Source: CAZWUZ01 sp964637655 [NCBI: uncultured bacterium] (lineage in GTDB: Bacteria > DAOPZR01). Taken from it: a stretch of 17,410 nt of DNA. The DNA lies in NCBI GenBank assembly GCA_964637655.1, contig CAZWUZ010000039.1, positions 1 to 17,410 of the forward strand. The letters are read 5' to 3'. Under the pieces are notes generated by a model. That model ran no database searches. It was given only the letters and a program-made list of their open reading frames with translations, and was not told the DNA's origin. The position numbers and the translations under genes are program-made. Below are positions 1 to 7,436 of the stretch, piece by piece (positions within the stretch are counted from its first letter, which is position 1; each line of letters opens with the position of its first letter).

Positions 1-2
1 CC

Positions 3-722
3 GACGGTACGTACGTCAATTTCCTCGCGCCCACCCTGCGCCTCGCCGGCCCCGACGGCGCGCAGGCGGCCGCGCCGCTGGTGCAGACCGGGACGGGACG
101 CTACGAGGGCGAGACCGCGCTCCCCGCGCGCGGCAGTTATCTGGTCAGTGTCAGCGAGGCGTCGAACGGCAGTGAGCGCCTGCTGCTGCGCACCGGGCTG
201 GGCTATACCTGCGCGCCGGAGTACCGCACTGATGCCGCCGCCAGCATTATCCCGCGCCTGCGCCGCATGACCGGGGCGGCCGAGGTCAGCGACCTGTCAG
301 GCAGTTTCCGCCCGCGGCAGCAGCCCGTCTATGCCAATCTCGATCTGTGGAAGCCGCTGCTGCTCCTCGCCTGCGTGGTGTTCCTGTTCGATATCGCCGT
401 ACGCCGCGTCGATTTCCGCCTCGCCGAGATCGTCACCGCTTTCCGTCAGTGGCGGGCCGGGCGGCAGGCGGCGGAAAGCGGGGCGGATCTCGCCCGCGTG
501 CAGCGCCTGCATGAGCGCGTGCGGCAGGCACCGCACCGGCAGGCAGCGCCCGTCACGGTGCCGGTCATGCCGCCGCGTCCCGGGAGCATCGGGCGTGCTG
601 ACAGCGCCCCGTCAGTAAGTCCCGCGCCGCCGACAGCGAGAGCGCCGGAACCGGTGTCCCACACCGCGCGACTGCTCGAAGCGCGAAAAAAAGCACGCGA
701 ACGCTTCGAACGCCCGCAATAG
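3..722 (+). CDS. Partial membrane protein, C-terminal end (amidotransferase/VWA-type family suspected)
   Basis: The reading frame is open from base 3, so the true start lies left of the window; a GTG at 81 is internal. The visible part begins with a beta-rich extracytoplasmic stretch containing LRLAGPDGA and GSYLVSVSEA. A single membrane segment follows (LWKPLLLLACVVFLFDIAVRR, about residues 91-111 counted from the GTG), then a basic, Pro/Ala-rich tail rich in Arg that ends in a charged helix (ARKKARERFERPQ). A late TM of the form LWKPLLL..FLFDIAVRR resembles the C-terminus of large VWA or glutamine-amidotransferase-like membrane proteins of planctomycete-type bacteria. That identification is by recollection only, because the diagnostic domains lie outside the window. 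It converges on the next gene with a 7-bp gap. Confidence 0.75.
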   Translation, partial: DGTYVNFLAPTLRLAGPDGAQAAAPLVQTGTGRYEGETALPARGSYLVSVSEASNGSERLLLRTGLGYTCAPEYRTDAAASIIPRLRRMTGAAEVSDLSGSFRPRQQPVYANLDLWKPLLLLACVVFLFDIAVRRVDFRLAEIVTAFRQWRAGRQAAESGADLARVQRLHERVRQAPHRQAAPVTVPVMPPRPGSIGRADSAPSVSPAPPTARAPEPVSHTARLLEARKKARERFERPQ

Positions 723-729
723 CGAACAA

Positions 730-2010
730 TCAGTTTATCGGAGTGGCGGAGAGGCGCCGCGCCTTGTTGCGGTAATTGATATTCATCGCCAGGCGCAGCA
801 GCATGCCGCGCCGGCTGCGCAGCGTGCGCCGGACAATGTGCCGCCAGGCATAGGTCTCGCGCCAGGCAATGCCATAGCCGTCCTGCAGTTCAGCTGCCGT
901 CATCCCCTGCGGCGTGAACACCACCTCGCCCGTGTGGTAGCGGCTCCAGTCGCGCTCGACGATGCGTCCCGCCTCGTCCATCGCCGTGTAGAGTCGCGTG
1001 CCGGGGAACGGGGTCAGGATATGGTATTGCGCCGCGTCGAGGCCGGTGCGGTTGACGAAGTCGACCGTGCGGCGGAAGATGCCGGGATCGTCGTCGTCCA
1101 GCCCGAAGATGAAACTGCCGAGGATGTTCAGCCCCGCCGCGTGCAGCGTGCGGATCGCCTCGCCGTACTCGCGCAGGTTGCCCCACTGCTTGTTGATCGC
1201 CGCGAGGTTCTTCTCCGACAGCGATTCGAACCCGATGAAGGCGTAGCGCCCGCCGCTGGCGGCATACAGGCGCAGCAGCTCCGCGTCGCGCGCCAGCGTG
1301 ATGTCCGTCTGTCCGCCCCAGACCCGGTGCAGCGGCTGCAGGCCGGCGAACAGTTCCCGCGCGTAGGCGGGATTGCCGCAGATATTGTCGTCGACAAACA
1401 GGAAGTCGCGCGTGTCAAGTGCGCTGATTTCCGCCAGCACTTCAGTGACGGGGCGCGTGCGGAACGTGCGCCCGAACACTCCCGTCACCGCGCAGTAGGA
1501 GCAGTCGCGCGGACAGCCGCGGGTCGCCTGCACGGTATTGAACCCGGAGATGTAGCGGTGGCGTTCGAGCAGGTCGCGGCGCGGGCTGGCCATGCCCTGC
1601 AGGTCGCAAGAGCGCTCCGCACGGTAGGTGCGCTGCAGTTTGCTCGCGGCGCTGTCCGCCAGCACCTGCTGCCAGACGTATTCCGCCTCGCCGATGACCA
1701 CCGCGTCAGCATGCTGCTGCGCCTCGTCCGGGCAGGCGCTCGCATGCACGCCCCCCAGCACCACCTTCACCCCGTTCGCGCGGAACGCGTCGGCCATGGC
1801 ATAGGCGCTCGGTGCTTCCGCTGTGAACGCGGTGATCCCCACCAGATCGTACGGTTGTGTAAAGTCAGGGTCGGGACCGACCCGCGCGTCGAAGATTTCC
1901 ACCTTCCACCCGGGTGGCGTCAGCGCGGCAAGCGTGGGCAGGGTCAGCCGGGCGAATCCCGTCTTCCCCTTCGTGATTTTTCCCCAGAAGCCGCGCGGGT
2001 TGCGCGGCAA
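730..2010 (-). CDS. B12-binding domain radical SAM protein
   Basis: An N-terminal cobalamin-binding-like Rossmann domain (about residues 1-120, with VKVVLGGVHAS and DAVVIGEAE) lacks the DxHxxG base-off motif. A radical SAM domain follows, with the cluster motif CPRDCSYC (C166, C170, C173, counted from the TTG). The segment FLFVDDNICGNP and the later GSFIFGLDDD and TPFPGTRLY are typical of this family. The protein probably uses S-adenosylmethionine and a 4Fe-4S cluster for a methylation or rearrangement; the substrate is unknown. The only canonical start is TTG at 2010, but the frame stays open to 2073, and residues TLLLVL directly upstream look like the missing first beta strand. The real start may therefore be further upstream, for example ACG at 2031. 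It is separated from the upstream operon by about 235 bp and looks like its own transcription unit. Confidence 0.9.
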   Translation of the reverse strand: MPRNPRGFWGKITKGKTGFARLTLPTLAALTPPGWKVEIFDARVGPDPDFTQPYDLVGITAFTAEAPSAYAMADAFRANGVKVVLGGVHASACPDEAQQHADAVVIGEAEYVWQQVLADSAASKLQRTYRAERSCDLQGMASPRRDLLERHRYISGFNTVQATRGCPRDCSYCAVTGVFGRTFRTRPVTEVLAEISALDTRDFLFVDDNICGNPAYARELFAGLQPLHRVWGGQTDITLARDAELLRLYAASGGRYAFIGFESLSEKNLAAINKQWGNLREYGEAIRTLHAAGLNILGSFIFGLDDDDPGIFRRTVDFVNRTGLDAAQYHILTPFPGTRLYTAMDEAGRIVERDWSRYHTGEVVFTPQGMTAAELQDGYGIAWRETYAWRHIVRRTLRSRRGMLLRLAMNINYRNKARRLSATPIN

Positions 2011-2181
2011 AACAAGCAGCAGTGTGCGCGTAGCGATAAGACACCCGTATCTTCGTACCCGGAATGCGCCGCCTCAGGCGTTACGCGATGAGTACCGATG
2101 CCTGCGGGGGTGTCACGGAATGGACGCGCGCTACCGTATGCAACAGGAAAAGGCGTGTACTGACGTTGCCTCACTGGCTGC

Positions 2182-2190
2182 AGTATAGCA
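2182..2190 (-). promoter_or_regulatory. Candidate extended -10 promoter for the radical SAM gene
   Basis: Read on the minus strand, TGCTATACT matches an extended -10 element (TGn followed by TATACT). No convincing -35 lies 16-18 bases upstream, which is acceptable for extended -10 promoters. Transcription would start near 2175, leaving a leader of about 145-165 nt before the gene. It is the only AT-rich patch in this gap. Confidence 0.4.
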
Positions 2191-2194
2191 TAAT

Positions 2195-2217
2195 CGGCGC
2201 GTAGACGATAGGCGCCG
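2195..2217 (-). terminator. Weak hairpin after the three-gene operon
   Basis: Arms CGGCGC and GCGCCG (6 bp) are separated by 11 bases, about 30 bases past the stop of the small membrane-protein gene. On the minus strand the hairpin is followed by ATTAT rather than a real T-run. It could be a weak terminator or an operator immediately upstream of the candidate -10 at 2182-2190. Confidence 0.25.
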
Positions 2218-2245
2218 GACGTTCACCGTCCCCCGGCTGCGTCGT

Positions 2246-2836
2246 TCAGCGGAAAGCCGCAGCCACTGCCGCACAGGTGCGGAGCGCCTGTTCCAGTCGC
2301 GCGGCATCGCGCAGCACCCGTACCTGGCTGAAGAGCACGCTGCCGCCGGTGATATGCACCGGCACTGGCGCTGCCAGCAGCGCTGCCCGCGCCGCCGCCG
2401 GCACGACGCTGTTCAGGTCGGCTTCCGGCGGCGCCAGAACCTCGTAGCGAGCGTCAAACGCCGCATCGCCCGTGGAGCGTGCCGGCCACTGCCGTGTGCC
2501 GCCGTACGTCTGTGCCCGGGCAAGCACCTGTGCCGCGCCTTCCCGCGGCAGTTTCGCCCGCACCCGCGTATAGCCGCGTGAACGCGAGCGCCCCGGCGCA
2601 GTGATTCCCGCCTGCATGGTAAAAACGTCAGCGTGCACCTCGCTGCCGTCGAGCCGTCCCTGCAGTTCGGGAAAGGTCTTCTGCGTGAACTGCAGTCCTG
2701 TCCGCTCCCCGACAGTCCGCCAGGCGGCAGTGTTGCGTTTGCTCCAGTGCAGCGCTACGACAATAAGCACCGCAAAGACCACCAGCGCCCCGAGCGCGCA
2801 GGCGCCCCCGATGATCACCCCGAGCGGCAGATCCAT
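2246..2836 (-). CDS. Small single-pass membrane protein of unknown function
   Basis: A 196-aa protein with one N-terminal membrane helix (about residues 5-28, GVIIGGACALGALVVFAVLIVVAL) followed by a soluble domain. The helix is followed at once by HWSKRNTAAWRTVGERTGL, typical of small anchored proteins whose soluble part folds against the membrane. The remainder holds short beta-like segments (RYEVLAPPEADL, VPVHITGGSVLF) and no catalytic motif I recognise. The start ATG lies 3 bases past the stop of the upstream coiled-coil gene, with a GGTAGGG stretch in front, so it is almost certainly cotranscribed and translated with that gene. Its role presumably relates to the secreted proteins encoded ahead of it, but this is inference from position only. 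Confidence 0.8.
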   Translation of the reverse strand: MDLPLGVIIGGACALGALVVFAVLIVVALHWSKRNTAAWRTVGERTGLQFTQKTFPELQGRLDGSEVHADVFTMQAGITAPGRSRSRGYTRVRAKLPREGAAQVLARAQTYGGTRQWPARSTGDAAFDARYEVLAPPEADLNSVVPAAARAALLAAPVPVHITGGSVLFSQVRVLRDAARLEQALRTCAAVAAAFR

Positions 2837-2839
2837 GCC

Positions 2840-4432
2840 CTACCAGCCCGGGTCGTCGCCGCCGAAGTTTTCCGTCACCCAGCCCGGATCATCACCCCCG
2901 AACCCGGGGATATTGGCCGGCAGGATCGGCAGCGAGATCATGCGCCCGGTAAAATACCATTTCCCGAGGTTAGTGTTGTTGACGTTGCGGTGGTCCTTGC
3001 GGAAATTGAAGTAGACGATGCGCCACTCATCGGTGCGCCATTCATTGACGATCTGCTGCGCTGCCGCGCACTGAAACTCATCCCATTCCCGCAGCCAGAG
3101 CCGGCCTTCATACCAGCGCGTGTCACGCTTGCGGTGCATGTCGTAGTTGATGCGCAGTGCCCGGTACGGCCCGACCCCGTAAGCACGCAGCAGCGTACGC
3201 GCCGTGGCGAGCAGGCCGGCATCGCTGCTCACCGCGTCCGGTAGGCGCACATCCTTCAGCGCGTCGGCATAGCGTGTGCGGATGAGCGCCCCAACCCCCT
3301 GCAGGTGAGCGAGATCCTCCCGCAACGCCGTGACGTCGGTATCCCCGGCGTATTCCGTGCGGTAGAGCAGGTAGTTTTCCGCCGCCGCGGTTGCCAGTTC
3401 GTTCAACTGCAGGTTGCGTTTCGCCCACCCCTCCATGAGCAGTCGCTCGTTTGTAATGTCCTCCGTTTTCAGGCGCGCCCCGTTGCGTACGATGAGCGGC
3501 CATTCGCGCACTGACTCTTCCACTTCCTGCGTGAAATTCCGCGGCAGGTAGCGCGTGAACCAGTTGGCATAACGCTGCAGTTCGGCATCACGCTGGAAAC
3601 GATCGGAGTTTTCGCGCACCTGCGCGAAGTATTCGCCGCCGCGCGCGATGATCTCGCGCATCGCGGTAATTTCGTCGAGCCACGCCCGCACCGCGTCCGG
3701 AGAGGGCAGGTTGGGCTGGCGCGGGTCGGCCGACGGTTCACCGGCCAGCCGCGCGGAGTAGGTCTCGGGGATCTCGCTGCGGAAGAGGGCAATCTGCTCG
3801 TCGATGTCGCCCAGTGCCCCCGTCTGCGCCGCCCCCGCCTCCGTCAGTTCCTGTACCCGCGCCCGGAACGCCGCCAGGTGCCGCTCCCGTTCACGGTACG
3901 TGTCGTTGTCGCGATGCTGCACCGCGTCGAGCGTCTCCTGCAGTTTGCGCTGGCGCTTATCGTACAGCGCGCGCGTCGCCTCGTCCTGGAGATCGCGCGC
4001 AGTCAGCGCGGCCAGTTCGGTCTGATAACTGCGGTATTCCCGGTCGAAGAAACGGAGCCGGCTTTCCTCCTGCGGGGTCAGTGCCTCTCCGGACGCCGGG
4101 GCCGGTTGCGCAGCCGGCGCTGCAACCGGTTCAGCAGCCGGGGCGGCCGCGCCCCTGGCCCGTACCTGCTCGACCAGCGCGGCATGGCGCTGCTGTTGCG
4201 CCCGCCAGGCATCACTCCCCTGCTCCGCCGAATTGTTCAGGTCGCTGATGACGTAGCGCAATTGACGCTGCAGTTTGTTCGCCGTGCCCGCATCACCCGG
4301 CGCCATTGCCGCCAGTGCGGCCTCCACCTGTGTCAGCCGCGACGCCGCCTGATCGAGGTAGGTGTCCGCTGCCGCCGGTGCTGCCAGCATCAGGCACAGC
4401 AGCCAGCCGCACAGCACCTTCAATGTCCGCAT
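2840..4432 (-). CDS. Secreted coiled-coil protein with doubled FGGDDPGW tail
   Basis: A 530-aa protein with a clear signal peptide (basic start MRTLK, hydrophobic core, AAPAAADT cleavage region near residue 22). Residues about 25-200 are rich in Gln, Arg, Glu and Ala and probably helical or coiled coil. They are interrupted by an Ala/Pro linker around residues 95-115 (AAAPAAEPVAAPAAQPAP). Residues about 240-500 form a helical domain with many Trp, Tyr and Arg and no motif I recognise. The C-terminus is unusual: the octapeptide FGGDDPGW occurs at residues 511-518 and again as the last eight residues. A strong Shine-Dalgarno (GAGGAGGA) sits about 6-13 bases before the ATG, 33 bases after the preceding gene. 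Probably exported and acting with the propeller protein encoded upstream; function unknown. Confidence 0.85.
   Translation of the reverse strand: MRTLKVLCGWLLCLMLAAPAAADTYLDQAASRLTQVEAALAAMAPGDAGTANKLQRQLRYVISDLNNSAEQGSDAWRAQQQRHAALVEQVRARGAAAPAAEPVAAPAAQPAPASGEALTPQEESRLRFFDREYRSYQTELAALTARDLQDEATRALYDKRQRKLQETLDAVQHRDNDTYRERERHLAAFRARVQELTEAGAAQTGALGDIDEQIALFRSEIPETYSARLAGEPSADPRQPNLPSPDAVRAWLDEITAMREIIARGGEYFAQVRENSDRFQRDAELQRYANWFTRYLPRNFTQEVEESVREWPLIVRNGARLKTEDITNERLLMEGWAKRNLQLNELATAAAENYLLYRTEYAGDTDVTALREDLAHLQGVGALIRTRYADALKDVRLPDAVSSDAGLLATARTLLRAYGVGPYRALRINYDMHRKRDTRWYEGRLWLREWDEFQCAAAQQIVNEWRTDEWRIVYFNFRKDHRNVNNTNLGKWYFTGRMISLPILPANIPGFGGDDPGWVTENFGGDDPGW
2843..2902 (-). repeat. 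Two coding copies of the octapeptide FGGDDPGW
   Basis: Copies lie at 2879-2902 and 2843-2866, separated by codons for VTEN. The peptide is identical but four of eight codons differ synonymously (both Gly of GG, both Asp). This suggests the peptide itself is maintained rather than being a fresh DNA duplication. The second copy ends exactly at the stop codon. Confidence 0.9.
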
Positions 4433-4465
4433 GGTCAGTCCTCCTCTTTCCTGTCGTGCTGCCGT

Positions 4466-6556
4466 TCACTCGCCATCGTTGCCGCCGCCACTGTCACCGC
4501 CGCCCGGATCTTCCTGCGGGTCGTTCCCCGGGTCTTCCGTCGGCCCGGTCGGCGCCCCGGGGTCTTCTGTCGGCTGCGCGGTATCACCACTACTGTTATC
4601 GCTGACGATGTGGGCGGCTTCGTGCCCGATGAGGCTCATTTCCTCCGGCGTGCCCCGGTTGAGCGCGACATTCCCCCCCGAGGTATAGGCCTCGGCTCCC
4701 AAACTGGCCGACACCCGCGCGCCGGTACTGGTAACAATGCTGACGCCGGACAGGTTGGCGCCAAACTGCTGCTGCAGCGCGCCCCGCCAGTTTCGCCCGC
4801 CAAAGGTCGGTTCCGGTGCAGTACAGCGCACCATAGCTACAGTATGTGTCTCGAGGCTAACCTCGCAGAGTATCCATTTGTCACCCGGTTCAGCCCGCAC
4901 CGTCACGTCCGCATCGAGCAGCGTGCCGTCGGCGCGGAACGCTTCGCAGGCAAGTCCCTCCGCGCGCGCCGCCATGCCGAGAAATGCCGCCGTGCCATCA
5001 GGCAGGTTGAAGGTGGTCAGCACCACGCCCCGTCCGGGTTCACCGGTCAGCAGCCGTTCAATGGTTTCCGCCTGCACCGGGCTCCCCGTCAGCACCAGCG
5101 GCAGCGACGAAGCGGGGTAGCGTGCGGTAAAGAGCAGCGGGCGTGTACCCGCTGCAAGCTGCCAGTCGCCGAAGTGCGGCGTTGCCCCGCTGAAGAATCC
5201 CGTAACATACCGCGTGCCGTCATCTCCCACGGCAAGGTCATCGCCGCGGTCGTTGCCGTCACCACCCCCCTGCGTCACGGACAGCAGCGTGCCGTCGGGT
5301 GCATACGCGGCAAGAAACATGTCCGCCTTACCGCCCGACACGCTCAGCGTCGTGGTCCCGAAGCGGGCTGTGCCGTACACCATGCCGGTAAGCGCTATGG
5401 TTCCGAACCGGTCGACCGCCACGGCCAGCCCCCGGTCGTCACCGGTGCCGCCGGCGCTCCGCACCCACTGCAGCCGGCAGTCCCGGTCATATTTCGCGAG
5501 GTAGACGTCGGCGTTATCGGTGCGGTCGCCGTCGTTGCGGGTCACCGCGAGTTCCCGGCTGCCGAACCGCGCCAGCCCCTGCCGCGCGCCCGACGCTTCC
5601 CCCTTGAATTCCCCGGCGATGATGATGTTCCCCTCGCCGTCCACCGCAATGTCCTCGACATCAGCAAAGGCGGCAACACGCTGCACCGAGAGCACATCGC
5701 CGGCCGCGCTGTAGCGCGCGACAAATACCTCCTGGTCGGGCAGGGACTGCGAACCGAAATGCGTGGCCGTGGTGGTCAGCGTCTGCGTGCCGAAACGGTT
5801 GTTCCCGCGGGTATACCCCGTGACCAGGATGGTGCCGTCTGGTGACATCGCGATGCCGCGCGCCCATGGCCCCGTGGTGAAACTGCTGCCGCCGGTAATC
5901 TGCCGTACCCAGTCGAGTTCACCAGCCGCGGTGTAGCGGGCGAGAAACAGGTTTTTCGCCATCTGCTTATCGAGTCGTACCGGCCCGAAATCGGCATACT
6001 CCCGGAAATAGCCGAGAACATAGACGTTGTCATCTGCATCGACCGCCAGCCCCTCCGGGCCCATGGTCCCGCCATCACCCGCAGTGCGTACCCATTGCAG
6101 CATGCCGTCGCTGTCATACTTCGCGATGAACAGCGAGCGTCCCGGTGCCGCCGGCAGGTGCGTCTCCCCCAGCTGCATGCTCCCCTGATAGTACCCGGCG
6201 ACATAGACACCGCTGCGCCCGGCAGCGATATGCAGCCCGGCATCACTGCCGCTCCCGCCCGCCTGCCGCACCCAGCGCAGGATGCCGTCAGGGGTATAGG
6301 AAACAACAATGATGTCGGAACGGGTATTGCCGCGTGCCGGCGCATCCGGTGCGACCGGCGTGAAACTGAGCTCGCCGGTGGACATGCCGGTGACATAGAC
6401 CGTGCCCTGATGGTCAGTGGTAATACCGAACCCGTTGGCGCTGTAGCCCTGCACCTGCCGTACCCAGACCGGAGAAGTGGCTGCCGGCGCACTAACTGGA
6501 ATGAGCACGAGCAGGAACACTATCGCAAACATCATGCTCAGCCCGTAGCGCATCAT
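4466..6556 (-). CDS. Secreted SBBP beta-propeller with C-terminal DUF4157-like HExxH domain
   Basis: A 696-aa protein with a signal peptide (about residues 1-26, ending APAAT). Residues about 30-480 hold repeated SBBP-type units, each with a pattern like VYVTGM, a hydrophobic core, then YDSDGMLQWVR or a variant. These units suit a beta-propeller of about seven blades. Residues about 588-652 match the DUF4157 (eCIS-core) pattern: ALQQQFGANLSGVSI, SLGAEAYTSGGNVAL, then GHEAAHIV. The latter gives an HExxH zinc-metalloprotease motif at H645, E646 and H649. The last 44 residues are a disordered acidic Pro/Gly tail with three EDPG copies. The start is ATGATG at 6556 with a GGGGG-rich Shine-Dalgarno. 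First gene of a minus-strand operon with the coiled-coil protein. Propeller and DUF4157 family calls are by pattern; the proteolytic activity is inferred. Confidence 0.88.
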   Translation of the reverse strand: MMRYGLSMMFAIVFLLVLIPVSAPAATSPVWVRQVQGYSANGFGITTDHQGTVYVTGMSTGELSFTPVAPDAPARGNTRSDIIVVSYTPDGILRWVRQAGGSGSDAGLHIAAGRSGVYVAGYYQGSMQLGETHLPAAPGRSLFIAKYDSDGMLQWVRTAGDGGTMGPEGLAVDADDNVYVLGYFREYADFGPVRLDKQMAKNLFLARYTAAGELDWVRQITGGSSFTTGPWARGIAMSPDGTILVTGYTRGNNRFGTQTLTTTATHFGSQSLPDQEVFVARYSAAGDVLSVQRVAAFADVEDIAVDGEGNIIIAGEFKGEASGARQGLARFGSRELAVTRNDGDRTDNADVYLAKYDRDCRLQWVRSAGGTGDDRGLAVAVDRFGTIALTGMVYGTARFGTTTLSVSGGKADMFLAAYAPDGTLLSVTQGGGDGNDRGDDLAVGDDGTRYVTGFFSGATPHFGDWQLAAGTRPLLFTARYPASSLPLVLTGSPVQAETIERLLTGEPGRGVVLTTFNLPDGTAAFLGMAARAEGLACEAFRADGTLLDADVTVRAEPGDKWILCEVSLETHTVAMVRCTAPEPTFGGRNWRGALQQQFGANLSGVSIVTSTGARVSASLGAEAYTSGGNVALNRGTPEEMSLIGHEAAHIVSDNSSGDTAQPTEDPGAPTGPTEDPGNDPQEDPGGGDSGGGNDGE

Positions 6557-6672
6557 TACCCCCGAACGGATCCGATTTCGCTGTGCAGCGACGGCACTGG
6601 CAGGCAGCCGTCACTATCATCGTAGCAGCGAACATACGCGCCGTCAATGCCTATTCGCGTACTGTAACAAAA

Positions 6673-6701
6673 TTGACAAACACGGCTGACGGCGCTATGC
6701 T
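6673..6701 (+). promoter_or_regulatory. Near-consensus sigma-70 promoter
   Basis: TTGACA at 6673-6678 (perfect -35) and TATGCT at 6696-6701 (-10, four of six) are separated by exactly 17 bases. Transcription should begin near 6708, giving a leader of only about 16 nt to the ATG at 6724. This spacing also supports the downstream start and excludes the upstream in-frame start at 6583. Confidence 0.75.
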
Positions 6702-6711
6702 TGCCGCCGGT

Positions 6712-6717
6712 AAGGAG
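6712..6717 (+). promoter_or_regulatory. Ribosome binding site AAGGAG
   Basis: AAGGAG lies six bases before the ATG at 6724. Together with the promoter at 6673-6701 it decides the start over the in-frame start 141 bases upstream. Confidence 0.8.
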
Positions 6718-6723
6718 CGTGCC

Positions 6724-7416
6724 ATGTTTGGTCCGGCATTCCGCAGCGAGGCAGTCGCCCCGCTCGCCTGCATCAGCGAGGGCTGGGCTATCATCCGCGA
6801 GCAGTACTGGCTCTTCGTGCTGATCACGGGTCTCGCCATCCTCATCGGCGGGGCCGTTCCCATCGTCCTCACGGGTCCCACCTACTGCGGCATCTTCCTC
6901 TGCTGCTTCGCACGGCAGCGCGGTGAGCGCGTATCACTCGAACTCTTCTTCCGCGGCTTCGATTACTTTGTCGAGTCGCTCATCGCCTCGCTCTGCATTA
7001 TGGCCATCGCCATGGTCATCATGCTCCCCTTCTTCCTGCTGCTCTTTGCGGGAATGTTCGGGGCACAGTTCGCCGCCGCGCAGGCAGAGCAACCGGAAAT
7101 CATGCTCTACGTGATGGCCGGAGTCCTGCTGCTCATGGTGCCGATGATGATTCTGGCTACGCTGACCTGGGTGCTGCTGCTGCTTGCCTACCCGCTCATC
7201 GTCGAGCACCGGCTCAAGGCGCTCGACGCGCTGCGGCTGGCGCTGGACGGCGCACTCGCCAATCTCGGGGGGCTCATTGTGCTCGACCTGCTGCTGACCG
7301 CGCTGATGCTTGTTGCCGCCCTCTGCTGCTACCTGCCGATCTTCCTCGTCATGCCGCTCTATTTCGCCGCGCTCGCCGCCGCCTACCGCCGCATCTTTCC
7401 CGCCCCCGCCGCCTGA
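6724..7416 (+). CDS. Polytopic integral membrane protein
   Basis: A 230-aa protein starting at ATG 6724; the frame extends upstream to 6583 but the promoter and AAGGAG site rule that out. Four or five hydrophobic segments are visible, at about residues 28-50, 52-64, 86-110, 127-160 (possibly two) and 181-215. A short amphipathic N-terminus (FRSEAVAPLACISEGWAIIREQYWLF) precedes the first helix. The middle RRGERVSLELFFRGFDYFVESL is reminiscent of small DUF-type membrane proteins in which a soluble loop separates helices. The final residues YRRIFPAPAA are basic at the membrane edge. No catalytic motif is seen. It stands alone on the plus strand, divergent from the propeller operon and convergent with the SGNH hydrolase gene. 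Confidence 0.85.
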   Translation: MFGPAFRSEAVAPLACISEGWAIIREQYWLFVLITGLAILIGGAVPIVLTGPTYCGIFLCCFARQRGERVSLELFFRGFDYFVESLIASLCIMAIAMVIMLPFFLLLFAGMFGAQFAAAQAEQPEIMLYVMAGVLLLMVPMMILATLTWVLLLLAYPLIVEHRLKALDALRLALDGALANLGGLIVLDLLLTALMLVAALCCYLPIFLVMPLYFAALAAAYRRIFPAPAA

Positions 7417-7436
7417 CCGGCCCGACTGGCGGTCAG
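7413..7436. terminator. Convergent hairpin containing both stop codons
   Basis: Seven-base arms CTGACCG (7413-7419) and CGGTCAG (7430-7436) flank a 10-base loop. The TGA of the plus-strand membrane gene (7414-7416) and the minus-strand TGA of the SGNH gene (7433-7435) each lie inside an arm. A T-run is missing, so it would be a weak or factor-dependent bidirectional terminator. Confidence 0.4.

Noticed and set aside
838-2091. A plus-strand open frame of about 417 codons
   Set aside because: Antisense to the radical SAM gene with its CxxxCxxC motif; no domain sense of its own.
3878-5845. A long plus-strand open frame of about 655 codons
   Set aside because: It lies opposite the coiled-coil and propeller genes, is Arg/His/Pro-rich and has no recognisable domain. 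High GC gives such antisense frames.
4466-6556. A contractile injection system locus
   Set aside because: The DUF4157-like domain suggests it, but no tube, sheath, baseplate or AAA gene is seen in the window.
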